A stretch of 64,000 bases of DNA from assembly GCA_016785225.1 (NCBI GenBank), contig JAFBJZ010000952.1:4030001-4094000 (forward strand). The letters are read 5' to 3'. Made by a program: the position numbers and the translations under genes. Shown here one piece after another: positions 1 to 13,900 of the stretch. The number at the start of each line of letters is the position of its first letter. Position 1 is the stretch's first letter. Under the pieces are notes generated by a model. The model was not told the DNA's origin and made no database searches. It saw only the letters and a program-made list of their open reading frames with translations. This DNA is from Psettodes erumei (lineage: Eukaryota; Chordata; Actinopteri; Pleuronectiformes; Psettodidae).

Positions 1-206
1 TCAGAGACATTTTGAGATGCTACAGTTGCTATTGGCTGTAGCCGTCATGAGCCAGTAGCACGGTGAAACTGCAGGACACTGTATTCTTGCACAAGACTGC
101 ATGAATTTCCCTGCCATTAACATTAGAAAGCAATAACCTACAGTCATTATCCAAGTCACTTCTTCATTCATATTTTCCTTGTCAACACCCCCCCATACAA
201 ACACAG

Positions 207-448
207 ACCAAACAGAGGTGGATTGCAGCCCTGGAAACGAGAACTCGGAGCAGCACAACCTGCTGGAGCAGCTGCAGTCCCGCTACCGGCAGATGGAGGA
301 GCGGATCACCTGCCCCATCTGCATCGACAACCACATCAAGTTGGTCTTCCAGTGCGGACACGCCTCCTGCATCGACTGCAGCGCTGCGCTCAAAACCTGC
401 CCGATCTGCCGGCAGACCATCCGCGAGCGGATCCAGTTATTCGTCTGA
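207..448 (+). CDS. mib2: mib2, last coding exon (C-terminal RING finger of E3 ubiquitin ligase mindbomb 2), partial
   Basis: Only the 3' end of this gene is in the window. The frame ends in the peptide ITCPICIDNHIKLVFQCGHA followed by CIDC, a CPICR pair and the terminal IRERIQLFV, then TGA at 446-448. The CPIC / CGH..C / C..C / CPIC spacing is a RING finger, and the extreme C-terminal position with an IQxFV ending is typical of MIB2; MIB1 ends differently. Family knowledge: mindbomb proteins are RING E3 ligases that ubiquitinate Notch ligands such as Delta and Jagged to drive their endocytosis, and the last RING recruits the E2. Just upstream of the RING is LLEQLQSRYRQMEE, a short helical linker. 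The exact acceptor is uncertain: AG dinucleotides at 206, 215, 217 and 228 could all serve, and the pyrimidine tract is weak. The product call is confident; the exon start is not. Confidence 0.88.
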
Positions 449-2136
449 GCATCTCGGTCCTCTCAGCTCATAACGACCCAAAGAGGATGCTGGAGAGAAG
501 GGATGGTGGGGGTGGGAGGCGGGCAGTAGTTGCCTTTTGAAGACCCAGTGATCTGCATCTGCGTGCTGTGCCCTCCTGCTCATCCCCACCACACTTGATT
601 AAATGCTCAGCCCATTGCGCTTCACCATAAGACGCTGCGTCACATCGCCGAGAGTCCACTCATCGTTACACTTTGAGACGTTTCCCTCTCGAGGAGCGCA
701 GGCGGGAACACGTCGGTCACTTCAACTTTATTTTTCGGCGTCGGTCGTGATGTTCTGTCGAGCTCAGTGGGAAGCGGGCGAGGCGAAGTTGTTGAGGTGA
801 CATTGCCACTTCGAATATTCTGATTGGTGAGCCGGGAGAAAGAGGTCCCCCACTTCTTCTTTTCCACTTCCTGTAATCTGTCCTATCTTTGCTGCTTTAA
901 GTGGATGTCTGTTACCCATCATCCTCCCCGGCTGTCTGGCCTCTTTTGTTTACATGGCTGCACAGAATCGGTCCCCGTGTTCTCGCCCCTCGGCCTATCC
1001 TGTGAGTTATGTTTGCTCTCATTTGTATCAATCTCTTAATAATCAGTGTTAGTCTCTGCAGAGGTAGTTGGTATAACTAAAGGCTCTCTTTCTAGTCCCC
1101 AACAACTCGCCTGTATGCAAAGGGGAAATACACACTATATATGCATGAGTATATGCATATTGTAAAGCTGAAAAATGACTGTGTCGTCATGGGTGATTTG
1201 TCGTCGTCGTCGTCTTATTTCTCTCTGGTTACATTTGTGGATTTTAATGTACCGACAAGTACAGATTTTTATTTATGTGTGAAAGGCGTATTACTTAGTA
1301 ATGTCCTTTTCTCAGTTGGTGTTTGCTTGGCAAAAATGTTAGTTTCTACTGAAATTCACCCCAAGCCTATGTCCTCTACTCAGGGTATCAAATTATTGAA
1401 AGCACTTGTGATATCCATAAAAGGTTAACGAACCCCCTGCCCCGCATACACCCCCATCACAGAGCTGTAGTGTATCAGATTGTTTCAGCGGACGGACACT
1501 GAAAGAAAAGCTCATTGACTACACATCATAAAGTTGTGGACTGACTCAGAATTGCAGGAAAAAGCAACAATTCACTCGATTTAACCCTGAACATTTTTTT
1601 CCTCATGTGTGGAATGAATTGCAGTTTGCAGATGAGTTTCTGCAACAAAACATGACATTTTACCCCATGAACATGCAAAAAAAAAAAAAAAAAAGGTAAA
1701 ACAATGTCAAAAGAACAATGTCCTTAAAGCATCCCAGAAGCACCACTCAGCTTTGTATTTGTGTTTTTTATTTAGTTTAGAAAGCGTCGTGTCGGTCTGC
1801 CTCGTTGAAGGCCACAGTTGTATGGACCCCACTGAGCACCAGCTTCACGGTCTAAAGGAGCATACTCGTGTTTTGTCACTTATCCACGAGACGTGTTGTG
1901 AGATTATCGAATCAGAAGGGCAAAATCATGACATAGTCTAGTTCCCTGTCGACCTTCCTTGTCGAGTCACTTCAGAAGAAACCCCCCCACACACACACAC
2001 ACCTTTCTCCGCTGGAGTTCTGGATTGTACATCATCTACATCGTTTCTAATGTTTTGGTATGTTTTCTTGAAGGGCTTATGCATATGAGAAAAAAATCTT
2101 ATCTATTTTAATCTTTATTTAATTCTTATTTTCTAC

Positions 2137-2142
2137 AATAAA
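2137..2142 (+). terminator. proximal polyadenylation signal AATAAA (mib2)
   Basis: Canonical AATAAA about 1.7 kb after the mib2 stop codon. It could give a shorter 3' UTR isoform that still keeps the miR-200a seed match at 1044. Confidence 0.4.
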
Positions 2143-3054
2143 CTTCCAGAGACAGGAGGTTTTCCTATTTTTGTCTTCATTAGATCCCAAATTTTGGGAG
2201 AGCCAATGTTCAAGATGTACATTTGAATGTCGGGGGAGAGAAATGTATCCTGTCTCACTCTGCCTTTTTTTAATGTGTGAAGAAAAAAAAGATGTAAGAG
2301 AAGGGGCTGGAGAGACTGAGATGTGTTTACCACGAGGTTTACTTTGTGGCGAGAACTTTTACATCAGTGCCAAATCGCATGAGGATGTGCATGGGCATGC
2401 ACGCCCGAATTTATCTAGACGCACTATGCTAAACCCTTCGAAGCTCAAGTGAGGGTTCAATTATTCCAGCAGTGTGAAGTAAACTAAAAGCAAACTTTAA
2501 ATGTTCTGTTTAGTTAAAAAAAATCTGAAGTATTTTCTCAGCGCACTCGGTCATAGCACTGGCATTAGCAGCCGAGCTAATGGCGTTAGCCTCCTGACTT
2601 TAGATGTAGTGCTCCAAAACCTCCTCATGTTCTCAGTGACAAGCGATGCAGCGCTCACTTCCAAAATGTTACCGGTCCCATATTGTTTGGAGCTTTTTAC
2701 AATTATATATATTTATATTTTGTGAGACATTATCGATCAAGCAACAAGTTTCTTACAGAAATTTCACCGTTTTAAGGATTGTCTGTTGGTGTTCTACGTT
2801 GATGGATTTACAAGCAAAGGCAATAATGTTTTAGAAAAATAGGGGGAGATGTTTGAGTTCTTTTGGTTTTCTCCCCTTTAATGAGGTTGCTGCGGGGGCG
2901 GGAAACAATTAATGTACAAACACACTATTTAAGCAGCAAATGTTACTATTGGTGTTTGTACAGTTCAGCTCTTGGAGTTCTGATGTTGGCCTTACTGTCC
3001 ATTCCTCCTCTGTTGATGTTTTTTTCAGTTATATTCTGTACAAAAATATTTTGC

Positions 3055-3060
3055 AATAAA
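3055..3060 (+). terminator. distal polyadenylation signal AATAAA (mib2)
   Basis: Canonical AATAAA followed within 40 bases by a GT-rich element. It is the last good signal before a long non-coding region, so it is the most likely mib2 transcript end. Confidence 0.55.
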
Positions 3061-6000
3061 TATGGAACTGTTTTCTAAGCACTTGGTGTCTGTGCAGTGT
3101 CTTCCTGTTACATACTGCTGTGTGCCACTTCTTAGCCCTAATTGTCTTACAGCTCAGATGGCTTTGGCATATGACTCAGCGCTTTAGCGGTGACGTCCTC
3201 TCTGAGGACAGGATGAGAGCTCTGAACACTGGGAACTACCACAAAGCCACAACACTCAGCCACAGATGTCCTGTTGTTCTTTGAGCTACAAAAGAAATGA
3301 ATGCATTCAATGTAATGTGAGAAGGTTGTGCTAATATACAGTCAAGGACATGGAATTCGTACAGTGCATTGTTTGGTGAACTGCTCGCAATCGTCTGGCA
3401 ACTCTGAACTGAGAAAATCTAATTATTTCTATAGTCAAAATATCTTACATGTACAGAATTTGTTTATATGACCAGCTACATCAGAGTGCCATGGAAATCA
3501 AACACCAAGTTTCCTCTACACTAGTCAATAGTAAATATAACAAGACTATATAGAATAGTCTAGTTCAGATTCAAATTAATTTAATTTTTTTCCAGACATT
3601 TTAAGACAGAGTGGAGGATATGCACTTTAGTGAATATAATAAAAGATGTTATCAACATTTTTCCTTTAAAAGTACAGTTTGCAGATCAGATGTTCCTATT
3701 TTGTCCACTGCATATATTTATGTCAGACTATCAGTGCTTGATGGGATGAGAGTGCCATCTAGTGATGCATGGAAAATAACAGAGATGAATTATTGTTTCC
3801 TGTTGTGACATTTCACAATCAAACCAAAAACCACCTCCTGTCAGAACATACAAAGCTTAAAAGCTACAAAATATATGTGATTAATAGTAAATTATTACAG
3901 ACTAGAAAACACAGTGAGAAGAAATAAAATAGAGGGGATATTATAGTAATTGACCCATTGCACAGATAAAAAAAGAATACTTACTGCTACTGTTTGCACT
4001 TTTGGAGAGGTTGGTTAAATAAATAGAGAAAGATAAATCAAAATAAGAGAGATAATTACAATAAGTAAAAGTATCAAGTGGAATAATGCATAATAGTGTA
4101 CATGTTCGTGTCATTTTCTGTAGTGGACTGTATGTGGTGCTGGAAGTCATTTTCAGCAGCTTAAAGGAGCAGACGACCATCAGCGTCTCGGTCTCATGTC
4201 GTCTACAGGGGGCGATCTTGCTTACAGAGCCGCTCCCTGAACCCCATGTGAACTGAGCCTGCCTCCTCCATTATGAACCCAGTGCCCCCCCCCCAGGGGT
4301 TATTATCCCAGTCCTGTTCTGTCACTTCTTTGTGTTCTTCTTTCTGAGAAAATATTCAATTGGATGTAAAGATAATGCAGTTTTTTTAGTGCTTTTATAA
4401 ACTTATTGTTAATCAATTGATCATTCAAAGCTATCTCCATTCTGTTAACATGTTATCTACCAGTACTGTTACCTGCATGAAAAGTTTGTCAGTTTGGCCA
4501 AGTCCCTTTTCAAAACAGGTTCCTTGTACCACTGGCCCCCACATCTGTCAGCTCTTTACTCTGGCTCTGTGCCTGAATATTTTAATCATTCATCAACCAC
4601 TTTTATAAGAAACCAACCCTTGACCCACAACTTCACAGTAATTACAGACATTTGTCTCCTATAGCTTTTGTCTATGTTACATTTAAACAGAGGCCACCTC
4701 TGGCAGGTGGTCGGTGTTAAAACTTAATTCTGCCTGTGCGTTTGACTGTAACATATTAAATGAAAAAGTGAAGCAGTGGGCCTGTGGGTTGCATCCTTAA
4801 ATCATTTCTCAACGTCTCCAACTGGAAGTACTCACTTTCTGTCAGAAGTGATTCCTCCAGTGTCCACCTAGTGTTCGTACCTACTGTGTATATATCCATC
4901 CTTGGTCTGGTCTTCTTATCTATATTTGTACTGTATGTAACCTATGGTCCAGCACACCCTGAGTACACAGTTCTACAGCAGATGGCCCATAGTGTTCAGG
5001 ATGATTTGCTGAGAACATGACTAAATTAAAATCAATTCAAAGACCACTGCTTATACTTTTTAATGGTGGTTAGCTTGGTTCCTGTTTCCAGAAAAAAAAA
5101 AAAAACAGAAATGCAGTGTACATTTACATCCAAATACAAATATCTTATTATATTCGCCTCCTGATTGGGTTGTGGGATTATGAGCAGGATGCAGTTCACA
5201 CAATCAGATCATTTCCTTTAAATTACAGCTTCCCTATCTGATCTCTGATTAATCCATCTAGCTGTACTGAATGTTAAAGAGTAATGGTCACAAATCTGAC
5301 AGTCAGCTGTGTGCTACAAGGTGTGGCACCCTTTGTGAATCCACATTTGCTGATAAGTTGGTGGCATTTTTCACGTTGACAAAATAGTCTCCCACCACCT
5401 TTGGCAGCTCTTTGTCTTCTGAACTTTAAACACTAGTCGAGTTTGAGATGTTTTGGTGGAAAATAACATTCAATGCCGGGACCTTTCCTTAGCTCCGGGT
5501 TTTATTGAATTAGTTCCCGTGCAGCAAGAAGAAACCAGCAATTCATGATGCGGCAGCTTTTGTTTACACTGTCACTAAACACCTGTTGTTCCATCAACAA
5601 GTTGCGCTGCATCTGTGGCGGTTCATTCCATGCACAGATGAAATATAGCCAGCAGCTTGATTTGCTGGATTTGCTGATGTAGTCTGTCATGAAACTTGCT
5701 TTGTCTGGGTGGAGGGAGATGGTGTTGTTGCCACTGTTTCGCGAATGCAGCGACTGAGTGTTCCCCACAGACCATCTTCTTAAAAAATGTCACCAGAGCA
5801 GATGTTGACTGTTCTTTCTTTTCTGAGCATGATTTTCATCTCAGAATCGAAATGATATATCTGCATCTTGGAACTGTGCTCATTATTCATAAATTACTGT
5901 TACTGAGGGCAGGCGCTGAGATACCTAGGAGTTTAATGCTGGTTCTCGTGAACAGGCTTTAGTCATTTATTTAATATCATGTTTTGACCTTTTATTGTAA

Positions 6001-7916
6001 ATTGTGTTCATCAAACCACTTAAAGGCACCATGTTTAATTTTTATTTCCCACCAGTAGGACTGGGTTATTTATTTATTTTTTTAATATCATGAACACACA
6101 CACGCCCTAGTGATGTCAGCTTGGTTATCTTGGATTCAGTTTGGAGATGACACATCGGCAGAGGTGTGATATTTTCTACAGGCTTTAATGAAATTATGGG
6201 AATCCAGGATTTGTGGAGCTTGACCCAAAGAAGGGGCTAAAGATTGGGACTGTTTTATTCTGTTCTGTCCTGTTTCCTTCAATCTATGTCTCTGCACAAG
6301 AGCCCCTTTAAGACCTCACATTATTGACCAGAATCCGACTCACAGCTGCTTTGTAGCAACAACATGAAAAGTAAAAGATACTTAACAGTGAAGTTAGTAC
6401 AGTGTACTGGCCAATTAAGACAATACTTCACCTATTTTTTTCACCAGAAACACTAAAGTAGAGATCATCCCATTAATTTATCTGTGATGTAACATGAACA
6501 AAACATGAACCACAATAGCATATAGCTAGGATGATAAATGCCTTGACACACATTCAGACAAAAGGTGAAAGACGTTTTCTAAATATTCTGGGAAAAAATC
6601 TGTCCCCCTCTGAAAGTGAGTAATATTCATTGCATAGCCCAACAATTGGCGGTCACAGTCAATTCTTTGTCATCGGTGGTTAATGATTAATGACACTCAG
6701 CTTTATTGTGCTTTGTTCTCCGTTGCTGTGTCCCAATCAGAGTACCATTAGTAACAGAGAAACTACACTACATGTACAATTGATATGTATAAAGTAGGAG
6801 CTTGTGTGCGAGCTGGATTTGAAACGATGAACCTGTTCACATCGGGAAGTGAGATGTAAAGTAAGCACCTTGTTTTTCTCCTTCTCCCTTTCTCTCCAGC
6901 CTCCCGGGCTGATGGCTGGCACCTGGTTGCTATGATGGGATTCCCACTGATGCAATATCAGCCAAGCTCAGCTCCTCTCTCTGGGTACATGAGCTTGGTC
7001 TTATTTTAGTCGGAGGTGTTTTTGCTCACAATATACAACAGTGGTTATGAAAGGACTGTAACAGGAACCAGTTTCTTTGTGTGTTTTCCAGCAATGGTAG
7101 ATCACGTTGACATGACTCTTTCTTTATAAAAGTTCATATCACGACTTCATCACACACAATAAGTCACCTGCGCAGCCATGTTTTTGAGGTATGGCTTCTT
7201 TTAACTCCCTACAGACCGGCCCCACCCTTGTGTTCCTGTTTAACACTTCAATAGCCCGCCCATGCCAGAACTCGTGAACCCCCCTTCTCCACCCTGCCCT
7301 CATTGTAGTCAACCTGCTGTTGCCTCGGCCTGGAGGCCTCTGTCACTGCGGATTTGTTAAGAAGGTGGTCATTACATTTCCTATAGGAGAATCCAGCCCA
7401 TACGTAGAGAGACTCACCACAGCAGATGGGTGAATTGGATGGGAAGCAGGTTAATTAATGAAACCCAGATGACATGTGTCACCCTGTCTTTGGAGATTAC
7501 TTGATTTAAATGAGAATATACGTTGAGGGTTTACTGTCCTCTTAGTCAAACCAAAATTAATATCAGAGAATGTCTCATCAGGATTTTCTTTGCAAAGCCA
7601 CTTAAATAACATCCATATATTTTAAACACTTTTTAAGAAATCCACATGCTGTTACTTTTTCCATACATTTCCCACACCATAAAGCAAAAGTTTCAAATTT
7701 ATTCTCATTGCTCAGCTCAGTTCTGACTCACTGCTGGTCATTGTTATCCATTTCATTTTACAAACTGTGGCAGGCCAAATTGTGTTGTTGCAATTGTGTC
7801 TGCTGCTGGAGCCAGTTTTGCATCTCGGTTTGATTTGAACAAAAGCTGTCAGGAAGGGACCTGAGCCCCACAGAGCAGCCTTGTCTCCTGCAGCCGTTAC
7901 TGCATCCGCTCAGCTA

Positions 7917-7934
7917 ATGCAAAGTTATTTGCAT
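7917..7934. promoter_or_regulatory. Inverted pair of octamer (POU-type) half motifs
   Basis: ATGCAAA and ATTTGCAT face each other with a 3-bp spacer, giving an 18-bp near-palindrome. ATTTGCAT is the classical octamer bound by POU-domain factors. This is motif evidence only; no binding is shown. Confidence 0.25.
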
Positions 7935-10900
7935 AGGAAAATAAAAGTCATAAAAGTCATTGGGAGTAGGGAGGATTCAGTTTAGAGAGAAAGTTGATGT
8001 ATACTGTAGTGTAGAAAACAAATAATGTATTATATGTAATTGTATGACATATTGATCCATCCTTGTAGCTTAAAGGATGACTTTAAGCAGTTCAATAAAT
8101 ACAGGCAATGATACACAAGTGAATAACAGGGAAAGCCATCTATATCCTTACTCCCGAAAACATAGGACTCATAATGTATGTTTTGCTCTGTAACTACAGC
8201 TCTGCTGTTAAACACACAATCTCTCCTACTCACAGACGCTGACCGATTTGCCTCTGATGCAAATATCAACTGACGATGTGTCGCAGTGATGATGCAGCTC
8301 TGACAGCAGGGGAAAAAAGTTGCTTCAGGCAAAAGAGAGAGAGATTTGACTGTCAGTACCAGTCAGGAATTCTCTGTTCACTTTTGCTTCCACTGAATGC
8401 TTAGTTTTGGTGTGCTAACCTCTATACAGGAATGATAACAGGCACCATTTGCTGTCTTCGATTCTCAGTTTTCAGATCTTTTTCATTAGTGTTTCCCCTA
8501 ATCTTCATTCATATTTTCTCTTTCTTTGGATCCTGTTGCTCAGGCAGTAAAACAGTTAGAGGTGCTTGAGCCAATCTTCGTACACATTACCTTGTATGTT
8601 GTTGATATTTGGTCTTTTCAGTTGTTTTCGCAACACAGGGGCTGTCCCTCAACACATAAGCCAAGTCCTAAATGACACAGATGGAGATTTAAAGAGATAG
8701 GGTACACTAGCTACTGCCTTTTAGTCTTGACTTTCAATCATTAAGATGAATATATTGCCTCGTATCAATTTCAAGTTCCTTTTTGTCATTAGCGCTTTTT
8801 TATGGAATGATAAAAATAGATTAAAAGAAACAAATCATAACTTCCACTTTGCAAAGGCATAAATTATCAGGAGACCTAATTTTGAATGATGAACTTCTCA
8901 AGGTGTTTTGCTCTGCATCCACTTAATACCAGATTGAATCCAGAGACGTTTGTGACATATCATATCTTTTCATTGCACTGCATCAAGTTCAGCAACTACT
9001 GTAGCCAAAATTTGCAACAAATGCTTTCATCATTCTCCATTTTTACATATTACTCTTTTTCGAAGGACAGGAAGTCAGTTTCCACAACTGGGGTGACATT
9101 GTCTCTGTCTATCCATTTCAATATCACAGAATTAATTCTTTCTCTAACAATGGTCTTAGATAGTTCTTCTCTAAAAGCACCCCCGGAGCTGTAGTTCACT
9201 TCTTCCCCCAAAGTTTATCTATGAGAGTTTGTAACTTGATGAAAGTGATACCAATCCCCTTACGCAAGACAAGACAATAAAGAAGGGTGTTTCCCTCTAA
9301 CCTGTTCCTTTAAGGTGCAGGGCCTGGCTCAGTACCGGAAGAGAGTCACAGCACGTATCACTGCAGAGAAGTACTGTGTGTTGCCTACTACAGTTGTCAC
9401 ACATCTTCCATATGAATAATACATCCGGTTAAGTAAAGAGATATGTGATTCTGATGAGTTTGTGAATACAGTAATGTTCTACGATTGTACTAATGCTGTG
9501 AATTGTACTAATCAGTTAAGAGACGTACTCAGTTCCACACACATGCGTACACACACCTTCCTTTGAAGTGTGTGTATGTGTGTGTATGTTGGCGTGGTCT
9601 CTGTCTGCGGTCCCCCTCCCACATGAATGGAGTCGGGTCTTGTGCAGTCGACAGCTGTCTCCTTTGAACGCCCAAAGACAAAAAGCCTTAAATCCGGCGA
9701 CCGCCCTCTTTCATGTGTTCATCTGATACCACTCTTCCTCACCTTACTGTCACTCCATTCAGCACCGTGGCCTGAGGCTGCAGCTTGTTACTGCACTGTG
9801 TTCATCCTCTGGGGTCCATGGATTCATTAGCTCTCCCTGAATGTTTACAGGAGAAGGAGAGAGAGAGAAAAAAGCGTTCACAAAGAACAAAGTGCAGCTG
9901 TGTTGGTAATGAGTGTTGTTGGAGCTACTATCAAAATGCTTCGTAGCTGCTGACGTTAACGCTCGTGAGGTTAGATTCAAACTTTTCCCTTGGTGTAAAA
10001 TAAGGCGCAATGATATCAAGTTTAGTTTTCATGCATTAGAATGATTATGCCTTTAGTTTGAGGTTGAGAGTTTTCCTGTGGATTCAAAATCCATTCCTCG
10101 TGGGAACGTGTCTCTCTTGTCCAAGAAAAGTGGGATTTCATGTTGTTTTAGAACATCCAAGTGCAGAAAAATGGTGACTGACATCATTTTCCGATGTTAT
10201 TCTCTCATATACATAGACTGAGTAGTAACAGTTTTGATAAAACAATAGGTTTTTTTGGGGAAAAACACATGATCATAATGTGGTAATGAGACATAAAGAG
10301 TTTATGACAATCCATTGGTTCTCAAGCACTTTTGTGTAAAATTCCTAGCATCCTGCAGGGTTTTTTTTCATTAAACCACAGAAGATTTGGGTTCATATAT
10401 TCATGTAATCAAACTGTATATTCTTCCCTGCCTCTTCTGCCTCTTGCCTTCACAAGAAATATTCAGCATGTATTTACTATGATGGACAAAAGTATAAGGG
10501 AACCTTGTAGCTTTGCATTCAAAGAAAACTCAAAATTCTAAATACAAAGTTTCTTCAGTTTATTTAGACTGAGCACTACTTTTTCATATGCATGTACTGA
10601 TGGCTTCCTCTGCAAAGGAGAAGCGACTGGCAGTGAATGCTTTGAAGAAACTTTTATTTTGGCTAGCACTAAGAAGTTACACTTAAAGAAGTCCTCTCCT
10701 CACTCTGCCTCCCATACACCTCATGCCCTCTGAGGAAAAAAAAGCCATAGATGAAAGCTAAAAATAGGATATACGGAGGAAGAATGGGGAGTCTTGGTGG
10801 TGTGTGTGATAACCCAGGCGGTCGGCTCGCTGTGTGTGTCTGACTGCCTCCCATTCACTGAGGGTAATTAGAAAATCCTCAGGGCAGGATCTGCTTGGCT

Positions 10901-13900
10901 CTGTGTGTGTGTGTGTGCCAGCGTGCCGTTGAGTGTGTGTTTAGCCTGTGCATAAGGAGGCTGAGGCCCAACACTGTACCAGGCAAAGGTTTCCACCGAA
11001 CCGCTCTTGCATAACTCAGTGACTGATAACACCGGTGCATTCCTCTCAACACACATCACAGCTGCCAACATCTTTGCCTTGGTTTTTCCCACTTTAATAC
11101 AGTCTGTTTCACAGCCCTGGCTGAGCGGGGAGAGTATAAGTTTCCCATCCTGAGCTGCTCGAGAGGAGATAGCAGTTAAGGTGATGTGTTTGAAGATTCT
11201 CCCTGTGCTTGCTTTGTCTTGAAGAGATGGAGAGATCTGGTGACCTGCCAGGGCAGAGGTCACCTTCATCAAGAGGTAGGTCAGCCGGGGTTAAAGCTGA
11301 AGGTGTTTCCCACATCTATTGAGTGTCTATACCCTCCAACCTGATGGGAAACAGACTGTGGAAAAAAGAGCAGGGAGGTTTGGCACATGGGAAATGTACA
11401 GACAGGGGTTTTGTTTGCTGCTCATAGGTTCTCCTGAAAATCTTGGCAATTTCAAGCTGTTTTAATGCAGCATGCCACGTGCTCTTTTGACTGCAGTCTA
11501 TTTTGCACAGCTAACTTACTAAATGTTGATTCAAAGCCTCTTTGACATGGATATCTTTCTGAATGATCAGCGGTTACACACTATAAACACACTGTTATGT
11601 ACAGTATACATGTAACTGGCTACGAAACGCCAATCACACAGGGTCAGCGTATACACTTTACCTGCACCCTCACCACTTCCTCACCCATTAACGTTTGGGG
11701 AACAGCTGGTTTCCATGCCTACATGCTCCCATGGGACCTAGTTGCTTCTTTCTGATTGGCTGATGGGATTGGATGAACCTATGAGCCTAGTGTCTGGAGA
11801 CTGAAGTGTTGACAGAGCGGCACCCAAATCCAAAGGGTGTGTTTGGAGGGTTGTAAATCCCTGGCTGAGCTTTGAGAAAGTCTGCACACTGAATGTGTTA
11901 ATGTGCAGCTCTCTTACAGTGACAGCTTTGTGTAACAGAGAGAGTCTCAGGTAATGTTTAGGCCCATGGACTTTGATACTCATTCCTTCCTGAGTCATAC
12001 AAAATAATGAAATCTGCCAATCATTTACTTGCATACTGACCCGTATGCCTCAGAGTCATTCTGCGTCAAAGCTGACGTAGATTTTTTCCAGAGCGGGAGG
12101 GCTAGATTTCACTTCTATTTACGCCCAATATATTGTTTGTAGTTGTCTCTATTTCTTTGTATACATTGCTCAGATGCTTTTCTGCTAAAGATATTGCAGA
12201 TGATTAGCTCATTATACAAGCTCCATAACCATTTGATGTAGCACAGCAACTGTGCAAATTTTTTTGCATCTTGCATTATTATTCTATGTATTATTTCAGG
12301 TGCATTTGTGTGATGTTTTACATCCTCAGCTCCTGGTGCTAAACAGACAAATGGTGTCATAATTGCAGAACAGGATCTAAGTGCAGTCGGGAAATTGGTT
12401 TCCGCTAAAACATCTACTCCATAACAAACTTTTTTTTCATTATTTACAATTGAGGAACCCGAGCATTGTCTTCATGTGAAACACAAGCTACAGATGTACC
12501 TGAGATGTCACCGAAATCATTAACTTTATCTGCATAGATAAGATCTGCAGGCGTGTTCACGTAAGCTGCCAGTTACACTTTCTTTTTTGGCGTGACTAGT
12601 TCAAGACATCAGTGCTTTTCCTTTCCTGTTCCTCATTGCAGGTCAGATAAGGTACAGACTGACCGCAGTAACCTTTAATAATGCCCATAAGAGAGAATCT
12701 TTGCTTCTCCTGCTCTTTGGGATGTCTTCTGATCTTTTCCTCCCTTTAAATAATTTTCTCCTTTGAGGGGGCAGGTTGAACATCCCGCTATCTCCATGCC
12801 CACCTCACTGCTTAGGTCAGATGTATATTTTGGCTGTGGCTATCAGCATTACCAAGAACAGTAAATTTTTCTGAGCTATAAATCTCACTTAATTGCAATC
12901 CTCATTCATTGCTCAGCAGTAATTTACAGCCAACAGACAGTGATGAGAAACAACGCTTTGATAATGGGTTTATGGGCTGAAATCATGAAAAAACATAAAA
13001 CACAGTAAAAAAAAAAAAAAGAGAGAGAGAAAAAAAAGAGTTACAAAAACAGTTGGGTTTCTTGCTGATTTCTACTGTCAGAGTACATTTAGATTAATCT
13101 TCTTGTGAGGAACGATAAACAAGAGACTCTGGAAAATTAAACAGTTAATATGGGAAGAACAAGCTAATGAGTTTGGCATGGAGTCGGTGTCACACCTGCT
13201 GTTTGAATGGGCAGCATTCACTCTGATGCAGCAGATGAAGCACCCCAGCAGACAGATGATTTCCTCAGCAGTGGAAACACTGAGTTGCAGCTGCCATTTA
13301 TTAACTGATAGTTAATAAAATCAATCAATTAAGAGTTGGCAGAGTCATTATGATGAACGAACAAGACAAGACTGACATGTTGGACAGCTTCTACCTGCTT
13401 TGACATTGTATTTAATACCGTGTGCAGTCAGGATGTGGGCAAACCTGTAGCGTTGCTTGACAATGAAACCAGAGAAAATGGGGTACTGTTTTTTAGAGAA
13501 GGTCATTGTCCTCACGTGGTGATTATTTTCAGTATAGGCAAATGATGCAGGAAGAGCTGGGGAGGGTTCTGGGAAGCTGGTCATATGATAATTACATTGT
13601 GGTATTGCTGTTTATTTGACAATGATCTGTTGAAACTCAGGGGCTGAATTTTATTTTTCTTTAGTCACTTTAAGATCCAGTCTGTGATTCTGTTTTTGCT
13701 CTCACCCTGGCACACAGAGGAAGTGAAGAGGTTCAGTACAGGTGAAGATGCTGGATGGTACAGGGCTGTGTTTCTTGGTAACTGGCCCCAGTGGGCCACT
13801 TCCTGGCTCTGTCTTCACCTGAACCCCGCCTCCCCTGAGAGCCTCCACATCATAAACATGTCTTGCATCATTAGCAGGACCTGCTGTTATCCTGCAGCCA

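Larger units (their letters stand above)
449..3080 (+). other. mib2: mib2 3' untranslated region
   Basis: About 2.6 kb without a credible coding exon follows the mib2 stop. It contains a proximal AATAAA at 2137-2142 and a distal AATAAA at 3055-3060; the distal one is followed by a GT-rich stretch (TTGGTGTCTGTG) typical of a cleavage region. Low-complexity spots are a (TCG) run near 1200, an A-run near 1677-1694 and a short CA run near 1987. An octamer CAGTGTTA at 1044-1051 is a perfect seed match for miR-200a. UTR extent is inferred from the poly(A) signals only. Confidence 0.6.

Noticed and set aside
10868..11272. 134-codon minus-strand frame
   Set aside because: Includes translated TG repeats (HTHTQ). 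There is no family resemblance and no flanking exon.
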